Assembly: GCA_964370195.1 (NCBI GenBank)
Contig: CAYJIH010000002.1
Location: 62,001 to 126,000, forward strand
From: JAAYCI01 sp964370195
GTDB taxonomy: Bacteria > Bacillota > Clostridia > Oscillospirales > Ruminococcaceae
Direction of reading: 5' to 3'
DNA: 64,000 bases
This document shows, piece by piece, positions 40,422 to 48,886 of the stretch; within the stretch, counting starts at the first letter, position 1; each line of letters starts with the position of its first letter. The notes under the pieces are model-generated. The model saw only the letters and a list, made by a program, of their open reading frames with translations, was not told the DNA's origin and did not search any database. Position numbers and translations under genes: made by a program.

Positions 40422-42095
40422 TTATTTCTTTTTATCCTCTTCTCGAATTTGCACACGGCGAATTTTACCACTGATTGTTTTGGGCAATTCTTGTACAAAC
40501 TCAACGATTCTTGGATATTTGTAAGGAGCCGTCACTTTTTTCACATGCTCTTGCAGTTCTTTTTTCAGCTCTTCACTGGCGCTGTATCCTTTTGCCAACA
40601 CCACCGTGGCTTTTACGTTGTAGCCACGATCCGGATCGGGTACGCCTGTTACAGCCGTTTCCATAACAGCCGGGTGCTCAATCAAAGCGCTTTCTACCTC
40701 AAATGGCCCAATGCGATAGCCGGAACTTTTGATGATGTCATCGTTTCGCCCACAAAACCACACATAGCCATCTTCGTCCTTCCACGCCATGTCTCCCGTA
40801 TGGTAAACACCGTTGTACAGCACTTTGTTTGTCAATTCAGGATCTTTATAGTAGCCAACAAATAGGCCAAGCGGGCGGTTTTTAGCATCTGGAACCGGCA
40901 TACAAATTTCGCCCACAATGCCCACTTCACACTCTTTGTCATCCTCATCATAAATGGTGCAGCATGTAAGCGGCATGGCAAGGCCCATGCTACCCGGTTT
41001 CGGCTCGCTCCATGGGTTTGTTGCAAACAACACTGTGCACTCCGTTTGGCCATACCCTTCGCGTAGTTTAAGCCCTGTTGCTTCCAGCCACTGGGCGTAC
41101 ACTTCCGGGTTCAGCGGCTCGCCCGCCACCGAAGATTTTTTCAGCGAACTTAGGTTGTACTTCGACAAATCCTCTTTGATGAAAAAACGATAAATGGTAG
41201 GCGGTGCACAAAAAGATGTGATGCCATATTTTTCTATCAGCGTTAAAAAGTCGCTTGGTTTAAAACGGCTGCCGTAATCGTACACAAACACAGCCGCTTC
41301 GCAAATCCACTGGCCATATAGCTTGCCCCAGCTTGTTTTTGCCCAACCGGTATCTGCCACAGTAAGGTGCAAATCATTTTCGTCAAGATCATGCCAAAAC
41401 CGCGCCGTGGTGATATGACATAAGGGATAGAAGAAATCATGTGCCACAATTTTGGGCTGCCCCGTGGTGCCCGAAGTAAAGTATGCCAACATGATGTCGT
41501 GGCTATCCGGTGCTTCCTCACCCACCGGGCGCTCGAACCGCTCCGAAGCGCCTTCAACCACGGCATTGAAATCCAAATATCCTGCACGCTCGCCACTTAG
41601 AACGGCTTTCACCTTCACTTTATCGCCTGTTTTTCCAACAGCTTCATCAATGTATCCGCACAATTCTTCTTCGTTAACCGATAAAATCATATTGATGTCT
41701 GCTTTTTCGATGCGATAAACAAGGTCCTTTACACTTAGCATGTGTGTGGCCGGAATTAAAATGGCACCCAGTTTGTGCATGGCGATGGTAAAATACCAAT
41801 ACTCAATACGACGTTTGAGCATCACAAGGGCAGCGTCGCCTTTTTTGATTCCAAGAGAGCGCAACGTGTTGGCCATTTTGTCACTCATGCGTTTCACTTC
41901 AGCAAAAGAAACAATTTTTTCTTCACCGGTATCATTGCACCACACAAGAGCCGTTTTGTTCGGCTGCTCCTGCGCCAATTTGTCTACCACATCGTAGCCA
42001 AAGTTAAACTGCTGTGGCATGTCTACTTTAAAATTTTCAAAAAACTCCTCGTAAGAAGCAAAGTCTGTTTTACAATACTGATGTACCAAAGCCAT
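40422..42095 (-). CDS. AMP-forming acyl-CoA synthetase (medium/branched-chain type)
   Basis: Activates a free carboxylic acid to its CoA thioester with ATP. The 557-residue protein has the motifs AYFTSGTTGQPKIVAHDF, GYGQTECTV, GDMAWKDEDGYVWFCGRNDDIIKSSGYRIGP and the catalytic lysine in KTISGKIRR near residue 545. The overall resemblance is to medium-chain acyl-CoA synthetases (ACSM-like). ATG 42095 follows GGGGAGGGAC. It lies at the end of the operon that encodes the Vor-type oxidoreductase and just after a cupin regulator, so its acid is probably the partner of that oxidoreductase: isovalerate, isobutyrate, 2-methylbutyrate or an aryl acetate. The exact substrate is not readable from sequence. 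Confidence 0.9.
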   Translation of the reverse strand: MALVHQYCKTDFASYEEFFENFKVDMPQQFNFGYDVVDKLAQEQPNKTALVWCNDTGEEKIVSFAEVKRMSDKMANTLRSLGIKKGDAALVMLKRRIEYWYFTIAMHKLGAILIPATHMLSVKDLVYRIEKADINMILSVNEEELCGYIDEAVGKTGDKVKVKAVLSGERAGYLDFNAVVEGASERFERPVGEEAPDSHDIMLAYFTSGTTGQPKIVAHDFFYPLCHITTARFWHDLDENDLHLTVADTGWAKTSWGKLYGQWICEAAVFVYDYGSRFKPSDFLTLIEKYGITSFCAPPTIYRFFIKEDLSKYNLSSLKKSSVAGEPLNPEVYAQWLEATGLKLREGYGQTECTVLFATNPWSEPKPGSMGLAMPLTCCTIYDEDDKECEVGIVGEICMPVPDAKNRPLGLFVGYYKDPELTNKVLYNGVYHTGDMAWKDEDGYVWFCGRNDDIIKSSGYRIGPFEVESALIEHPAVMETAVTGVPDPDRGYNVKATVVLAKGYSASEELKKELQEHVKKVTAPYKYPRIVEFVQELPKTISGKIRRVQIREEDKKK

Positions 42096-42098
42096 AAA

Positions 42099-42662
42099 TT
42101 AGTCCCTCCCCGTGATGGTTACAAGCAATTTTGCCGCTTGATCGCCCAAAGCTTTCATTCCATGCGGGTAGGTGGAATCATAATAAATCGAATCGCCCGC
42201 TTGCAGTGTTGTGCTGTATTTTGCCACGTTTACGCACACGGCCCCTTCCAGCACATACAAAAATTCGTGGCCACTGTGGCTTGTCATTTGCGCCGGCTCC
42301 CCCGCCTCTTTCGGCTCTACCGTAATGAGGTAAGGATCGAATTGGCGGTTTGCAAAGTTGTAGGCAAGAGATTGATAATCGTATGCTTCACGACGCTGAA
42401 TGCCCACACCTTTATCTTTGCGCACCACAGAATACACCGATAACTTTTCGCTTTCTCCCGTCAGAAGTTCTGTCATGCTCACATCAAAAGAGGCGGAAAT
42501 ATCGTGTAAAATGCTGACTGGAATTTCCACACTACCCTCCTCATATTGCGCCAAAAGCGCCTGGGTAATGCCTAACTTTTCGGAAAACTCTTCTACACTT
42601 ATGTTGTGAATATCACGTACACCTTGAATACGCTCCCCAATTTCTTGATTCAAACTTGACAT
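42099..42662 (-). CDS. XRE-family regulator with C-terminal cupin sensor
   Basis: Transcription regulator of 187 residues. Residues 8-65 are an XRE helix-turn-helix (IGERIQGVRDIHNISVEEFSEKLGITQALLAQYEEG) and residues 110-185 a cupin barrel with HSGHEFLYVLEGAVCVNVAKYSTTLQAGDSIYYDSTYPHGMKAL. The cupin should bind a small ligand, perhaps an acyl-CoA or a keto acid. ATG 42662 follows AAAGGAGGAGG; an earlier in-frame start at 42704 has no site. It lies within the operon between the oxidoreductase gamma subunit and the acyl-CoA synthetase, with two bases between its stop and the next start, so it probably controls this pathway. Confidence 0.88.
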   Translation of the reverse strand: MSSLNQEIGERIQGVRDIHNISVEEFSEKLGITQALLAQYEEGSVEIPVSILHDISASFDVSMTELLTGESEKLSVYSVVRKDKGVGIQRREAYDYQSLAYNFANRQFDPYLITVEPKEAGEPAQMTSHSGHEFLYVLEGAVCVNVAKYSTTLQAGDSIYYDSTYPHGMKALGDQAAKLLVTITGRD

Positions 42663-42712
42663 ATGTTCCTCCTCCTTTTCTTTCCGTGTTACGTATAAGC
42701 ACACGGATGATT

Positions 42713-43246
42713 TTATTCTTTACCGAAACCCAATTCTAGCGCCTTAAAGTTTAATTCCAAAAGCTTTTGTTTGCTTTCGGGCACAATTTTGCGCATCATA
42801 TCTTTACTTTCTTCTAAAGTTGCCATGCCTGTTTCACTCAAAAGCTTACCCAGCATAATTACATTTGCAAGGCTTTGCATCTCATTGGCAGATGCCAGCT
42901 GTGTGGCAGGAATGCTAAAACTCGAAACATCGTCTCGCACGCAAGCACGTGCGATGAGGGAGCTATCATAAAACAGCTGCCCACCGGCTTTCACAGCCGG
43001 CTCAAACTTATCAAGGCTTGGCAAATTCATGGCCATCAAAATATCCGGTGTGGACACGATGGGCGAGCCAACACTTTCATCTGTGATGATTACACTACAG
43101 TTGGCTGTGCCGCCACGCATCTCCGGCCCGTATGACGGAAGCCAAGATACCTGATACCCTTGCTCCATACCCAAAAGTGCCATATATTTTCCGGCGAACA
43201 AAATACCCTGCCCACCAAATCCGGCCAATAAAATATTTTTTGTCAT
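42713..43246 (-). CDS. 2-oxoacid:ferredoxin oxidoreductase, gamma subunit
   Basis: Gamma subunit (177 residues) of a four-subunit 2-oxoacid:ferredoxin oxidoreductase. The signature ILLAGFGGQGILFAGKYMA opens the chain and SYGPEMRGGTANCSVIIT follows, both typical. It completes the alpha, beta and ferredoxin subunits encoded just upstream; the beta stop is two bases before this start. ATG 43246 follows GGAGGTGTGTAAGC. The enzyme interconverts a 2-oxoacid plus CoA with acyl-CoA plus CO2 and reduced ferredoxin. Confidence 0.92.
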   Translation of the reverse strand: MTKNILLAGFGGQGILFAGKYMALLGMEQGYQVSWLPSYGPEMRGGTANCSVIITDESVGSPIVSTPDILMAMNLPSLDKFEPAVKAGGQLFYDSSLIARACVRDDVSSFSIPATQLASANEMQSLANVIMLGKLLSETGMATLEESKDMMRKIVPESKQKLLELNFKALELGFGKE

Positions 43247-43248
43247 GC

Positions 43249-44001
43249 TTACACACCTCCCTCGGCATATTTATCTTTAAACACGCCCAGTGGGTAATGT
43301 GGCAACATGTTATCACGCAACCAGTCCAGCGATTCCACCGGATCAAGCCCCCAGTTCGTTGGGCAAGTGGACACAACTTCAATCATGGAAAAGCCTTTTC
43401 CCTCTGTTTGATAACGAAACGCCTTTTCAATGGCTTTTTTTGCTTTCTTCACATTGGGAACCGAATCCACCGATACACGCTCGATATACGTTGCGCCTTC
43501 TAAGGTTGCCAGCATTTCGCTTACACGAATGGGAAACCCGTTGGCACTTTCGCTGCGGCCGTATGGTGTGGTTTGTGTTACCTGGCCAATCAAAGTGGTT
43601 GGCGCCATTTGGCCGCCGGTCATACCATAAATGGCATTGTTCACAAACACAACGGTGATGTTTTCGCCACGTGTTGCCGCATGCACAGTTTCAGCGGTGC
43701 CAATGGCAGCAAGGTCTCCATCGCCTTGATACGTAAACACAATATTCTCTGGGTTTGCACGCTTAATTCCGGTTGCCACTGCCGGTGCGCGGCCATGTGG
43801 TGCTTGCACCATATCGCAGTTAAAGTAGTTATAAGCGAACACAGCACAGCCCACCGGTGCTACACCAATGGCTTTTCCGGTAATATCCAGCCCGTCCATG
43901 GCCTCTGCCATCAAACGGTGAATGATGCCATGTGTGCAACCCGGACAGTAGTGCATGCTCACATCTGCCAGCGCTTTTGGTTTTTCAAATACAATTGCCA
44001 T
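43249..44001 (-). CDS. 2-oxoacid:ferredoxin oxidoreductase, beta (thiamine diphosphate) subunit
   Basis: Catalytic beta subunit of 250 residues. CPGCTHGIIHRLMAEAMD holds the conserved cysteines near residue 20, and the thiamine diphosphate/magnesium motif GDGDLAAIGTAETVHAA..NNAIYGMTGGQ is intact. The length and the GMTGGQMAPTT stretch fit the Vor/Kor branch rather than the single-chain pyruvate enzyme. ATG 44001 follows GGAGAG. It sits between alpha and gamma subunit genes in the usual order. Confidence 0.93.
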   Translation of the reverse strand: MAIVFEKPKALADVSMHYCPGCTHGIIHRLMAEAMDGLDITGKAIGVAPVGCAVFAYNYFNCDMVQAPHGRAPAVATGIKRANPENIVFTYQGDGDLAAIGTAETVHAATRGENITVVFVNNAIYGMTGGQMAPTTLIGQVTQTTPYGRSESANGFPIRVSEMLATLEGATYIERVSVDSVPNVKKAKKAIEKAFRYQTEGKGFSMIEVVSTCPTNWGLDPVESLDWLRDNMLPHYPLGVFKDKYAEGGV

Positions 44002-44031
44002 ATCACTCTCTCCATCCTATATAAGGGCCGC

Positions 44032-45090
44032 TTATGCCTCAGCGGCCTCCTTGATTTTTGCAACAATTTCTTCCGGAACCGGCAACACGCCGCCTGTGTG
44101 TGCACACAAGTGCACGGGGCGAATGCATTCTGTGGCCAATTTTACGTCCTCAATCATTTGGCCCATGCTCAGTTCGCACACCACAAAGGCTTTCACCTTA
44201 TCTGCCGCTTCTCGCAGCACTTTTTTCGGGAACGGCCACAATGTGATGGGGCGAATCAAGCCCACTTTAATGCCTTGGCTACGTGCTTCGTCAATGGCGT
44301 TTTGCGCAATACGAGAAGCTGCACCGTACGCCACCACAAGATATTCTGCATCATCTGCCTTGTACGTATCATAACGCACTTCATTTTCCTCCACTTCGGC
44401 ATAGCGCTCAAAACGCTCTATAATCAGCGCTTCCAGTGCCTCCGGTGTTAGATACAAAGAGTTGACAATGTTTTTCTTTTCACGGCCTTCACAGCCGGTT
44501 AGTGCCCAATCTTTTTGCGGCAATTGCACCGGTGGTTTTGGCGAAATATCAATGGGTTCCATCATTTGGCCCAACACACCGTCGCCTAAAATCATCACGG
44601 TCATGCGATATTTATCAGCCAAGTCAAATGCATCGTAAGAGCAATCCAACATTTCCTGCACGCTGTTTGGCGCAAGCACCAGCATATAAAAATCGCCGTG
44701 TGCACCACCTTTTGTGGCGTGGAAATAGTCTGCCTGCGATGGCTGAATACCACCAAGGCCCGGGCCACCACGTTGAATGTTCACCACAACAGCCGGTAAA
44801 TCGCAGCCGGCCAAATACGAAAGACCTTCACTTTTTAAAGCGATACCCGGGCTAGAGGAAGAGGTCATCGTGCGTTTGCCCGCAGAGGAAGCCCCTATCA
44901 CCATATTAATCGATGCCACTTCGCTTTCTGCTTGCAAAAATACGCCATCCACTTTTGGCATTCTTTTTGACATATAGGCCGCAATTTCTGTTTGCGGCGT
45001 GATGGGGTAGCCAAAATAATGGCGACATCCCGCCATAATGGCCCCTTCGGCAATGGCTTCATTGCCTTTCATCAGCACTTTTTTACTCAT
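44032..45090 (-). CDS. vorB: 2-oxoacid:ferredoxin oxidoreductase, alpha subunit (VorB type)
   Basis: Alpha subunit of 352 residues, the length of the 2-oxoisovalerate (VorB) type. KGNEAIAEGAIMAGCRHYFGYPITPQTEIA at the start and QAESEVASINMVIGASSAGKRTMTSSSSPGI are family hallmarks, and the C-terminus carries the second half of the transketolase-like fold. I start at ATG 45090 behind GAGGAGGGAC; a longer frame to 45168 overlaps the ferredoxin gene. Substrate by family resemblance is a branched-chain 2-oxoacid; 2-oxoglutarate or indolepyruvate cannot be excluded. Confidence 0.9.
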   Translation of the reverse strand: MSKKVLMKGNEAIAEGAIMAGCRHYFGYPITPQTEIAAYMSKRMPKVDGVFLQAESEVASINMVIGASSAGKRTMTSSSSPGIALKSEGLSYLAGCDLPAVVVNIQRGGPGLGGIQPSQADYFHATKGGAHGDFYMLVLAPNSVQEMLDCSYDAFDLADKYRMTVMILGDGVLGQMMEPIDISPKPPVQLPQKDWALTGCEGREKKNIVNSLYLTPEALEALIIERFERYAEVEENEVRYDTYKADDAEYLVVAYGAASRIAQNAIDEARSQGIKVGLIRPITLWPFPKKVLREAADKVKAFVVCELSMGQMIEDVKLATECIRPVHLCAHTGGVLPVPEEIVAKIKEAAEA

Positions 45091-45104
45091 GTTTTGTCCC
45101 TCCT

Positions 45105-45311
45105 CTATTTCTCCACCGTAATCACAACATCCGGGCACATCGTTGCACAAAAACCACAACCAATACATGCATCCATGTCTATAACGCCTGCCGGATGGAA
45201 TCCTTTTGCATTGATTTCTTCATGATTGAGCGTTACAATTTTCTTGGGACATGCGTCTACGCACAGCCCACAGCCTTTACAGGCATCGTCTTTAAAACAT
45301 ACTTTTGCCAT
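45105..45311 (-). CDS. 2x[4Fe-4S] ferredoxin subunit of the 2-oxoacid oxidoreductase
   Basis: Ferredoxin-like delta subunit of 68 residues with two CxxCxxCxxxCP clusters: CKGCGLCVDACP near residue 11 and CIGCGFCATMCP near 47. It relays electrons between the thiamine-bound intermediate and free ferredoxin. ATG 45311 follows AAAGGGAGAGG. It precedes the alpha subunit gene by 14 bases. Confidence 0.93.
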   Translation of the reverse strand: MAKVCFKDDACKGCGLCVDACPKKIVTLNHEEINAKGFHPAGVIDMDACIGCGFCATMCPDVVITVEK

Positions 45312-45367
45312 ACCTTGCCTCTCCCTTTTGTCCTTTTCACATTCTATTTATCAAACCAACATCTTGG

Positions 45368-46054
45368 CTAAATTACCCAGTTTGGCTTGTGAAACAATTT
45401 GATAGGGAAAACATCTCCCCACTGTTCAATCTCCTGCCCCATTGCTTTGCCTGTGGCAAGCAGTTCTTGTGTCACCACTGTCATGCGTAGCGGCAGGCCC
45501 AGCTCTTTGGCTGCTTGTTGCGCAAATGGCACGCTGTCTGCCACATCGGAAAGTGTTGTGTGCGCCCCCAAATTCGCATTATTTACAATGCCGGTAAACG
45601 GCACACGTGCCGCTTCTTCAATTTCGCGTACCACTTCTTGCAATTCTTTTTGTGTTGCCGTTAGCGGCCGAAATGGGTTTATCACTAAAAACATTTCATA
45701 ATCGTCTTCTTTTAGGCGCTTTGCATACCGCCCCAGTGCCAGCGCTCCGCGCTCGTCACCACCAAGATCCACCACCGCATGCTGTGTTTTATCGTCTAAA
45801 ATAGACTGCGTTTCCGCAGGCAAAGACACAAACTCCACATTCGTGTTTGCAAATGGCGAAGTGATGAGCCGAATGCCCTCTTGCTCCAAATCTTTTTTAA
45901 AATCCGCCGTGCGAAAATACGGGTTTACAATATCTAAATCACACAGTGTAACCGTCTCTTGTTGCTTTTTAAGCTCAAAAGCATAATTGAGTGCAATGTT
46001 CGTTTTACCACTGCCGTAATGCCCTGCAAATACTGTTACTCGTTTTGTGTGCAT
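45368..46054 (-). CDS. P-loop ATPase (MinD/ParA-like) at head of the Vor operon
   Basis: ATPase of 228 residues with an SIMIBI-class P-loop VFAGHYGSGKTNIALNYA, the Walker A' LCDLDIVNPYFRTADFK, and VVDLGGDERGALALGRYA as a switch region. Such ATPases are commonly encoded next to Vor-type oxidoreductase genes in Clostridia; a role in cofactor or cluster insertion is possible but not shown. ATG 46054 follows GGGAGAAGCGG. It is the first gene of the operon, 53 bases before the promoter's expected start. Confidence 0.82.
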   Translation of the reverse strand: MHTKRVTVFAGHYGSGKTNIALNYAFELKKQQETVTLCDLDIVNPYFRTADFKKDLEQEGIRLITSPFANTNVEFVSLPAETQSILDDKTQHAVVDLGGDERGALALGRYAKRLKEDDYEMFLVINPFRPLTATQKELQEVVREIEEAARVPFTGIVNNANLGAHTTLSDVADSVPFAQQAAKELGLPLRMTVVTQELLATGKAMGQEIEQWGDVFPIKLFHKPNWVI

Positions 46055-46106
46055 CCCGCTTCTCCCATTCTTCTATTTCACCACATCAAATGTGCCTTAA
46101 ATATAA

Positions 46107-46135
46107 ATTATATCAAATTACCTCTTTAAACACAA
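46107..46135 (-). promoter_or_regulatory. Promoter of the Vor/acyl-CoA synthetase operon
   Basis: On the minus strand TTGTGT, a 17-base spacer and TATAAT, placed about 50 bases before the first gene. Confidence 0.65.
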
Positions 46136-46193
46136 TCCCTTTTTCGTGTTTTTGCCAATTTTTGTTTTTCAACGGTAGATATGTGTGTTTCTG

Positions 46194-47432
46194 TCAAAAA
46201 CACCATTCACCGTTTTCCATAATCATTGTCTCTTTTCCGTCTTTAGAAATCCCTATCACATTCATATCTTCCGTACCCACCATAACATCTTCGTGTATTA
46301 AGCTTTCGTTCAGCCCTCTTTTCCGAAGTTCTTCGCGGCTCACTGTTTCTGCCTCCTTCATAGTCGAAGGATACCCTGCACCAAACGCAATATGGCAAGC
46401 TGCATTTTCATCAAATAGTGTGTTGTAAAACAAAAGCCCTGTGCTTCGAACCGGGCTGGACGCCGGCACCAATGCCACTTCCCCAAGGCGTGCGGCCCCT
46501 TCATCGGCTTGCAGCAATTGCCCCAGCAGTTCCTCGCCTTTTTCCGCGCTATGCTCCACAACCCTTCCTTGCTCAAAACGCACACGGATGCCCTCGATTA
46601 CGTTCCCATTGTATACATAGGGTAAGCTGCTGTACACCACACCCTCCACTTTCTCGCAATGGGGCGCTGTAAACACCTCTTCACTGGGCACATTGGCAAA
46701 AAATGGCACTCCATCCACACTTTCTTCACGGATGCCCGCAAAAATGTGCCCCTGCGCCAAACCCACGCGTAAGTCTGTTCCATTTTTGCTTTTCAAATGC
46801 AATGCATCCAGCCCCAGTGCGTGTAAACGCTCAATGCGTGCCGCTGCATTTTTTGCATGATTGTCCCAAGCCGCTTGCACCCCTTCCTCCAAGCCAATGC
46901 GGCACACGGAATAAATCGCTTTCCACAATTCCTGCTGCGCCTCTTGTACTGTTTTGTTCGGAAACACTTTAGCCGCCCAAGATGGTGTAGGAATAGAGGC
47001 GATACTCCACTGAATACGCCCTGCCATAATCAAATCTCGCCACGGTTTCAGTGCCTTTTCTAATGCAATCGTGGCTTTGTCAATTTTTTCAGTATCCAAC
47101 CCTTTGTACAGTTCGGGGTCTCGCGCATAAATGCTTAGCACGCACACGCCCCCCTCACCTTCAGCATAATCAAGATAACTGCGCAATTTCCACGGCTTCA
47201 CATCTTCCAAAACGTCCACAGCAGCCTCTTTCATACGCAAACGGCTTAATTGTTCGTCGTTGTAGTTTACGCAAACATCACGTGCGCCCGCTTCGTAAGC
47301 CGCCTGTGCACAAAGGCGCGCAAACTCTGCCGCCTCCAGTGGGCTGTTAATAATCAGCGTTTGTCCCGCTTGAATGTTTACCGCTGTTTTTACCATAAAA
47401 TTTGCATATTCCTGCATTCTTGTATCTTGCAT
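46194..47432 (-). CDS. M29-family metallo-aminopeptidase
   Basis: Cytoplasmic aminopeptidase of 412 residues of the AmpS/PepS/thermophilic M29 family. Recognisable stretches are YANFMVKTAVNIQAGQTLIINSPLE at the start, SIASIPTPSWAAKVFP, FANVPSEEVFTAP, the conserved metal-site region, and HIAFGAGYP..ESLIHEDVMVG with conserved Glu, His and Asp residues at the C-terminus. I prefer ATG 47432, eight bases after AAAGGG, to the ATG two codons upstream, which is too close. It releases amino acids from peptides and fits an amino-acid-fermenting organism. It is not obviously in an operon with its neighbours. Confidence 0.9.
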   Translation of the reverse strand: MQDTRMQEYANFMVKTAVNIQAGQTLIINSPLEAAEFARLCAQAAYEAGARDVCVNYNDEQLSRLRMKEAAVDVLEDVKPWKLRSYLDYAEGEGGVCVLSIYARDPELYKGLDTEKIDKATIALEKALKPWRDLIMAGRIQWSIASIPTPSWAAKVFPNKTVQEAQQELWKAIYSVCRIGLEEGVQAAWDNHAKNAAARIERLHALGLDALHLKSKNGTDLRVGLAQGHIFAGIREESVDGVPFFANVPSEEVFTAPHCEKVEGVVYSSLPYVYNGNVIEGIRVRFEQGRVVEHSAEKGEELLGQLLQADEGAARLGEVALVPASSPVRSTGLLFYNTLFDENAACHIAFGAGYPSTMKEAETVSREELRKRGLNESLIHEDVMVGTEDMNVIGISKDGKETMIMENGEWCF

Positions 47433-47509
47433 ACTCATAACCCTTTCTATTTGCCTATTATTTAAATAATCATTATTTCGTATATTTCATTCAATCTTTT
47501 GTGTTATCG

Positions 47510-48745
47510 TCACCGCTCTACAATTTGGAACGGATCTGTAAACACTTTTCCTCCACTGCCGGGATGATGCAAGCAAAGTGCATGCAAATCCTCTGCAAGT
47601 GCTTCTTGCCGCACAACGCTTTCGGCCTGTTCCCCACACTTTGCCAATTTTGCAAGCGATGTGCTCAGTGGCAATGCCGTACTCTCTTTGCACATTCGCA
47701 AAACAGATAGTCCCTGTTTACTGGCTGCAAGCAGATGCAAGAAAGGTGGTAATTCGTCACACTGTTTTTCCTGCCCCACCGCCGCCGACAACGCCAGCCG
47801 GCGTACACGAGAATGAGCAAACCGCTTGCTTTTAGCACTGTCATACAACTGCTGTAAGCTCGTCGCCCCCACCGCCGCTTTGGCCACCCGCATTTCAAGC
47901 CCTTCTCCGGCTCCTATGCAATTTTTCATTTGCTGTGGTGTACTGCCTTTCAAGCGAGACAACAGCATCAGTTCAAAGCGGGAACGGTTCAAATAAGCAC
48001 CTTCCCTCCATGCTTTTTCGTAAACCATCTGGCATTCGTTTGGCACATAGGGCGCTAGCACTTGCGCATCACTCTCCTGCGCCTTTTGCCTAAGCCAGCT
48101 GGCCGAAGCGATGCCGGACAGTGGGTCCCCATCATGCTGTGCCCCTTTTCGCGGCAATGCCAAAGGGCGCAAGTGTGCCACGTCCCCAGAAAACTGCAAC
48201 TGAGGAAAGCCACGATGCAATGCCTTGCAATACTCTACACCCAAAATGTTATTCGGGCGGTTTAGCAATGCTTGCGCACCGGGAAAATGTATTTCGGCCG
48301 CTTTGGCACGTGCATGTGCAAAACTATTCCCTTCTGAAAGAGCTTCTTTCAACGACACTTGAAACGGCTCCCCTTGTAAGCACGAAGCAAGGCGATAGAG
48401 TGTTTCTGTATCTGCCGTTTCTGCCCCAAACGCCAGTTCCTCCACACAGCCCAATGCTTGTATCAGCCCCACCGCCCCATAGGCAAACTGCTCTGCCGAA
48501 GCGGTTGCCCAAGAAAATGGCAAACGGAATACCAAATCGGCGCCGCCAAGCACCGCCGCACGCGCACGCAAGGACGTAGGAAAAATAGCCCCCTCCGCCC
48601 GCTGCACAAACGGCCCACTCATCACACAAACAATGCAATCGGCCCCATTTTGTCTCAATGTTTCCACCATCCACGCATGCCCTAAGTGAAATGGATTATA
48701 CTCGCAAACAATGCCCACTATTTTTTTATTCAAAATCTCGCTCAC
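47510..48745 (-). CDS. tmcAL: tRNA(Met) cytidine acetate ligase TmcAL
   Basis: Makes N4-acetylcytidine at the wobble position of elongator tRNA-Met using acetate and ATP. The 411-residue protein begins with the nucleotidyltransferase motif GIVCEYNPFHLGHAWM (HxGH) and has SGPFVQRAEGA and a C-terminal helical tRNA-binding part. The start is GTG 48745, seven bases after AAGGAG. It is divergent from ackA. Use of free acetate by this enzyme is of interest next to an acetate kinase gene, but no functional link is shown. Confidence 0.92.
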   Translation of the reverse strand: MSEILNKKIVGIVCEYNPFHLGHAWMVETLRQNGADCIVCVMSGPFVQRAEGAIFPTSLRARAAVLGGADLVFRLPFSWATASAEQFAYGAVGLIQALGCVEELAFGAETADTETLYRLASCLQGEPFQVSLKEALSEGNSFAHARAKAAEIHFPGAQALLNRPNNILGVEYCKALHRGFPQLQFSGDVAHLRPLALPRKGAQHDGDPLSGIASASWLRQKAQESDAQVLAPYVPNECQMVYEKAWREGAYLNRSRFELMLLSRLKGSTPQQMKNCIGAGEGLEMRVAKAAVGATSLQQLYDSAKSKRFAHSRVRRLALSAAVGQEKQCDELPPFLHLLAASKQGLSVLRMCKESTALPLSTSLAKLAKCGEQAESVVRQEALAEDLHALCLHHPGSGGKVFTDPFQIVER

Positions 48746-48761
48746 TTTTCGTCTCCTTCAC

Positions 48762-48790
48762 TTGAAAAAGCCTTCATACTATTATATAAT
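48762..48790 (+). promoter_or_regulatory. Promoter of ackA
   Basis: TTGAAA, a 17-base spacer and TATAAT, about 95 bases before the start codon. Confidence 0.7.
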
Positions 48791-48886
48791 AAATTAGGTA
48801 CGATTGCCAAAACTGTTTTTTTGGCAACTTCGGGATACGTCCCATCAATACATATAATGTCCCTGCGACAGAGGAGAGTTTTAAAG

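Noticed and set aside
43573..44451. 292-residue plus-strand frame opposite the Vor alpha and beta genes
   Set aside because: Shadow of highly conserved minus-strand genes; the translation has no recognisable domain.
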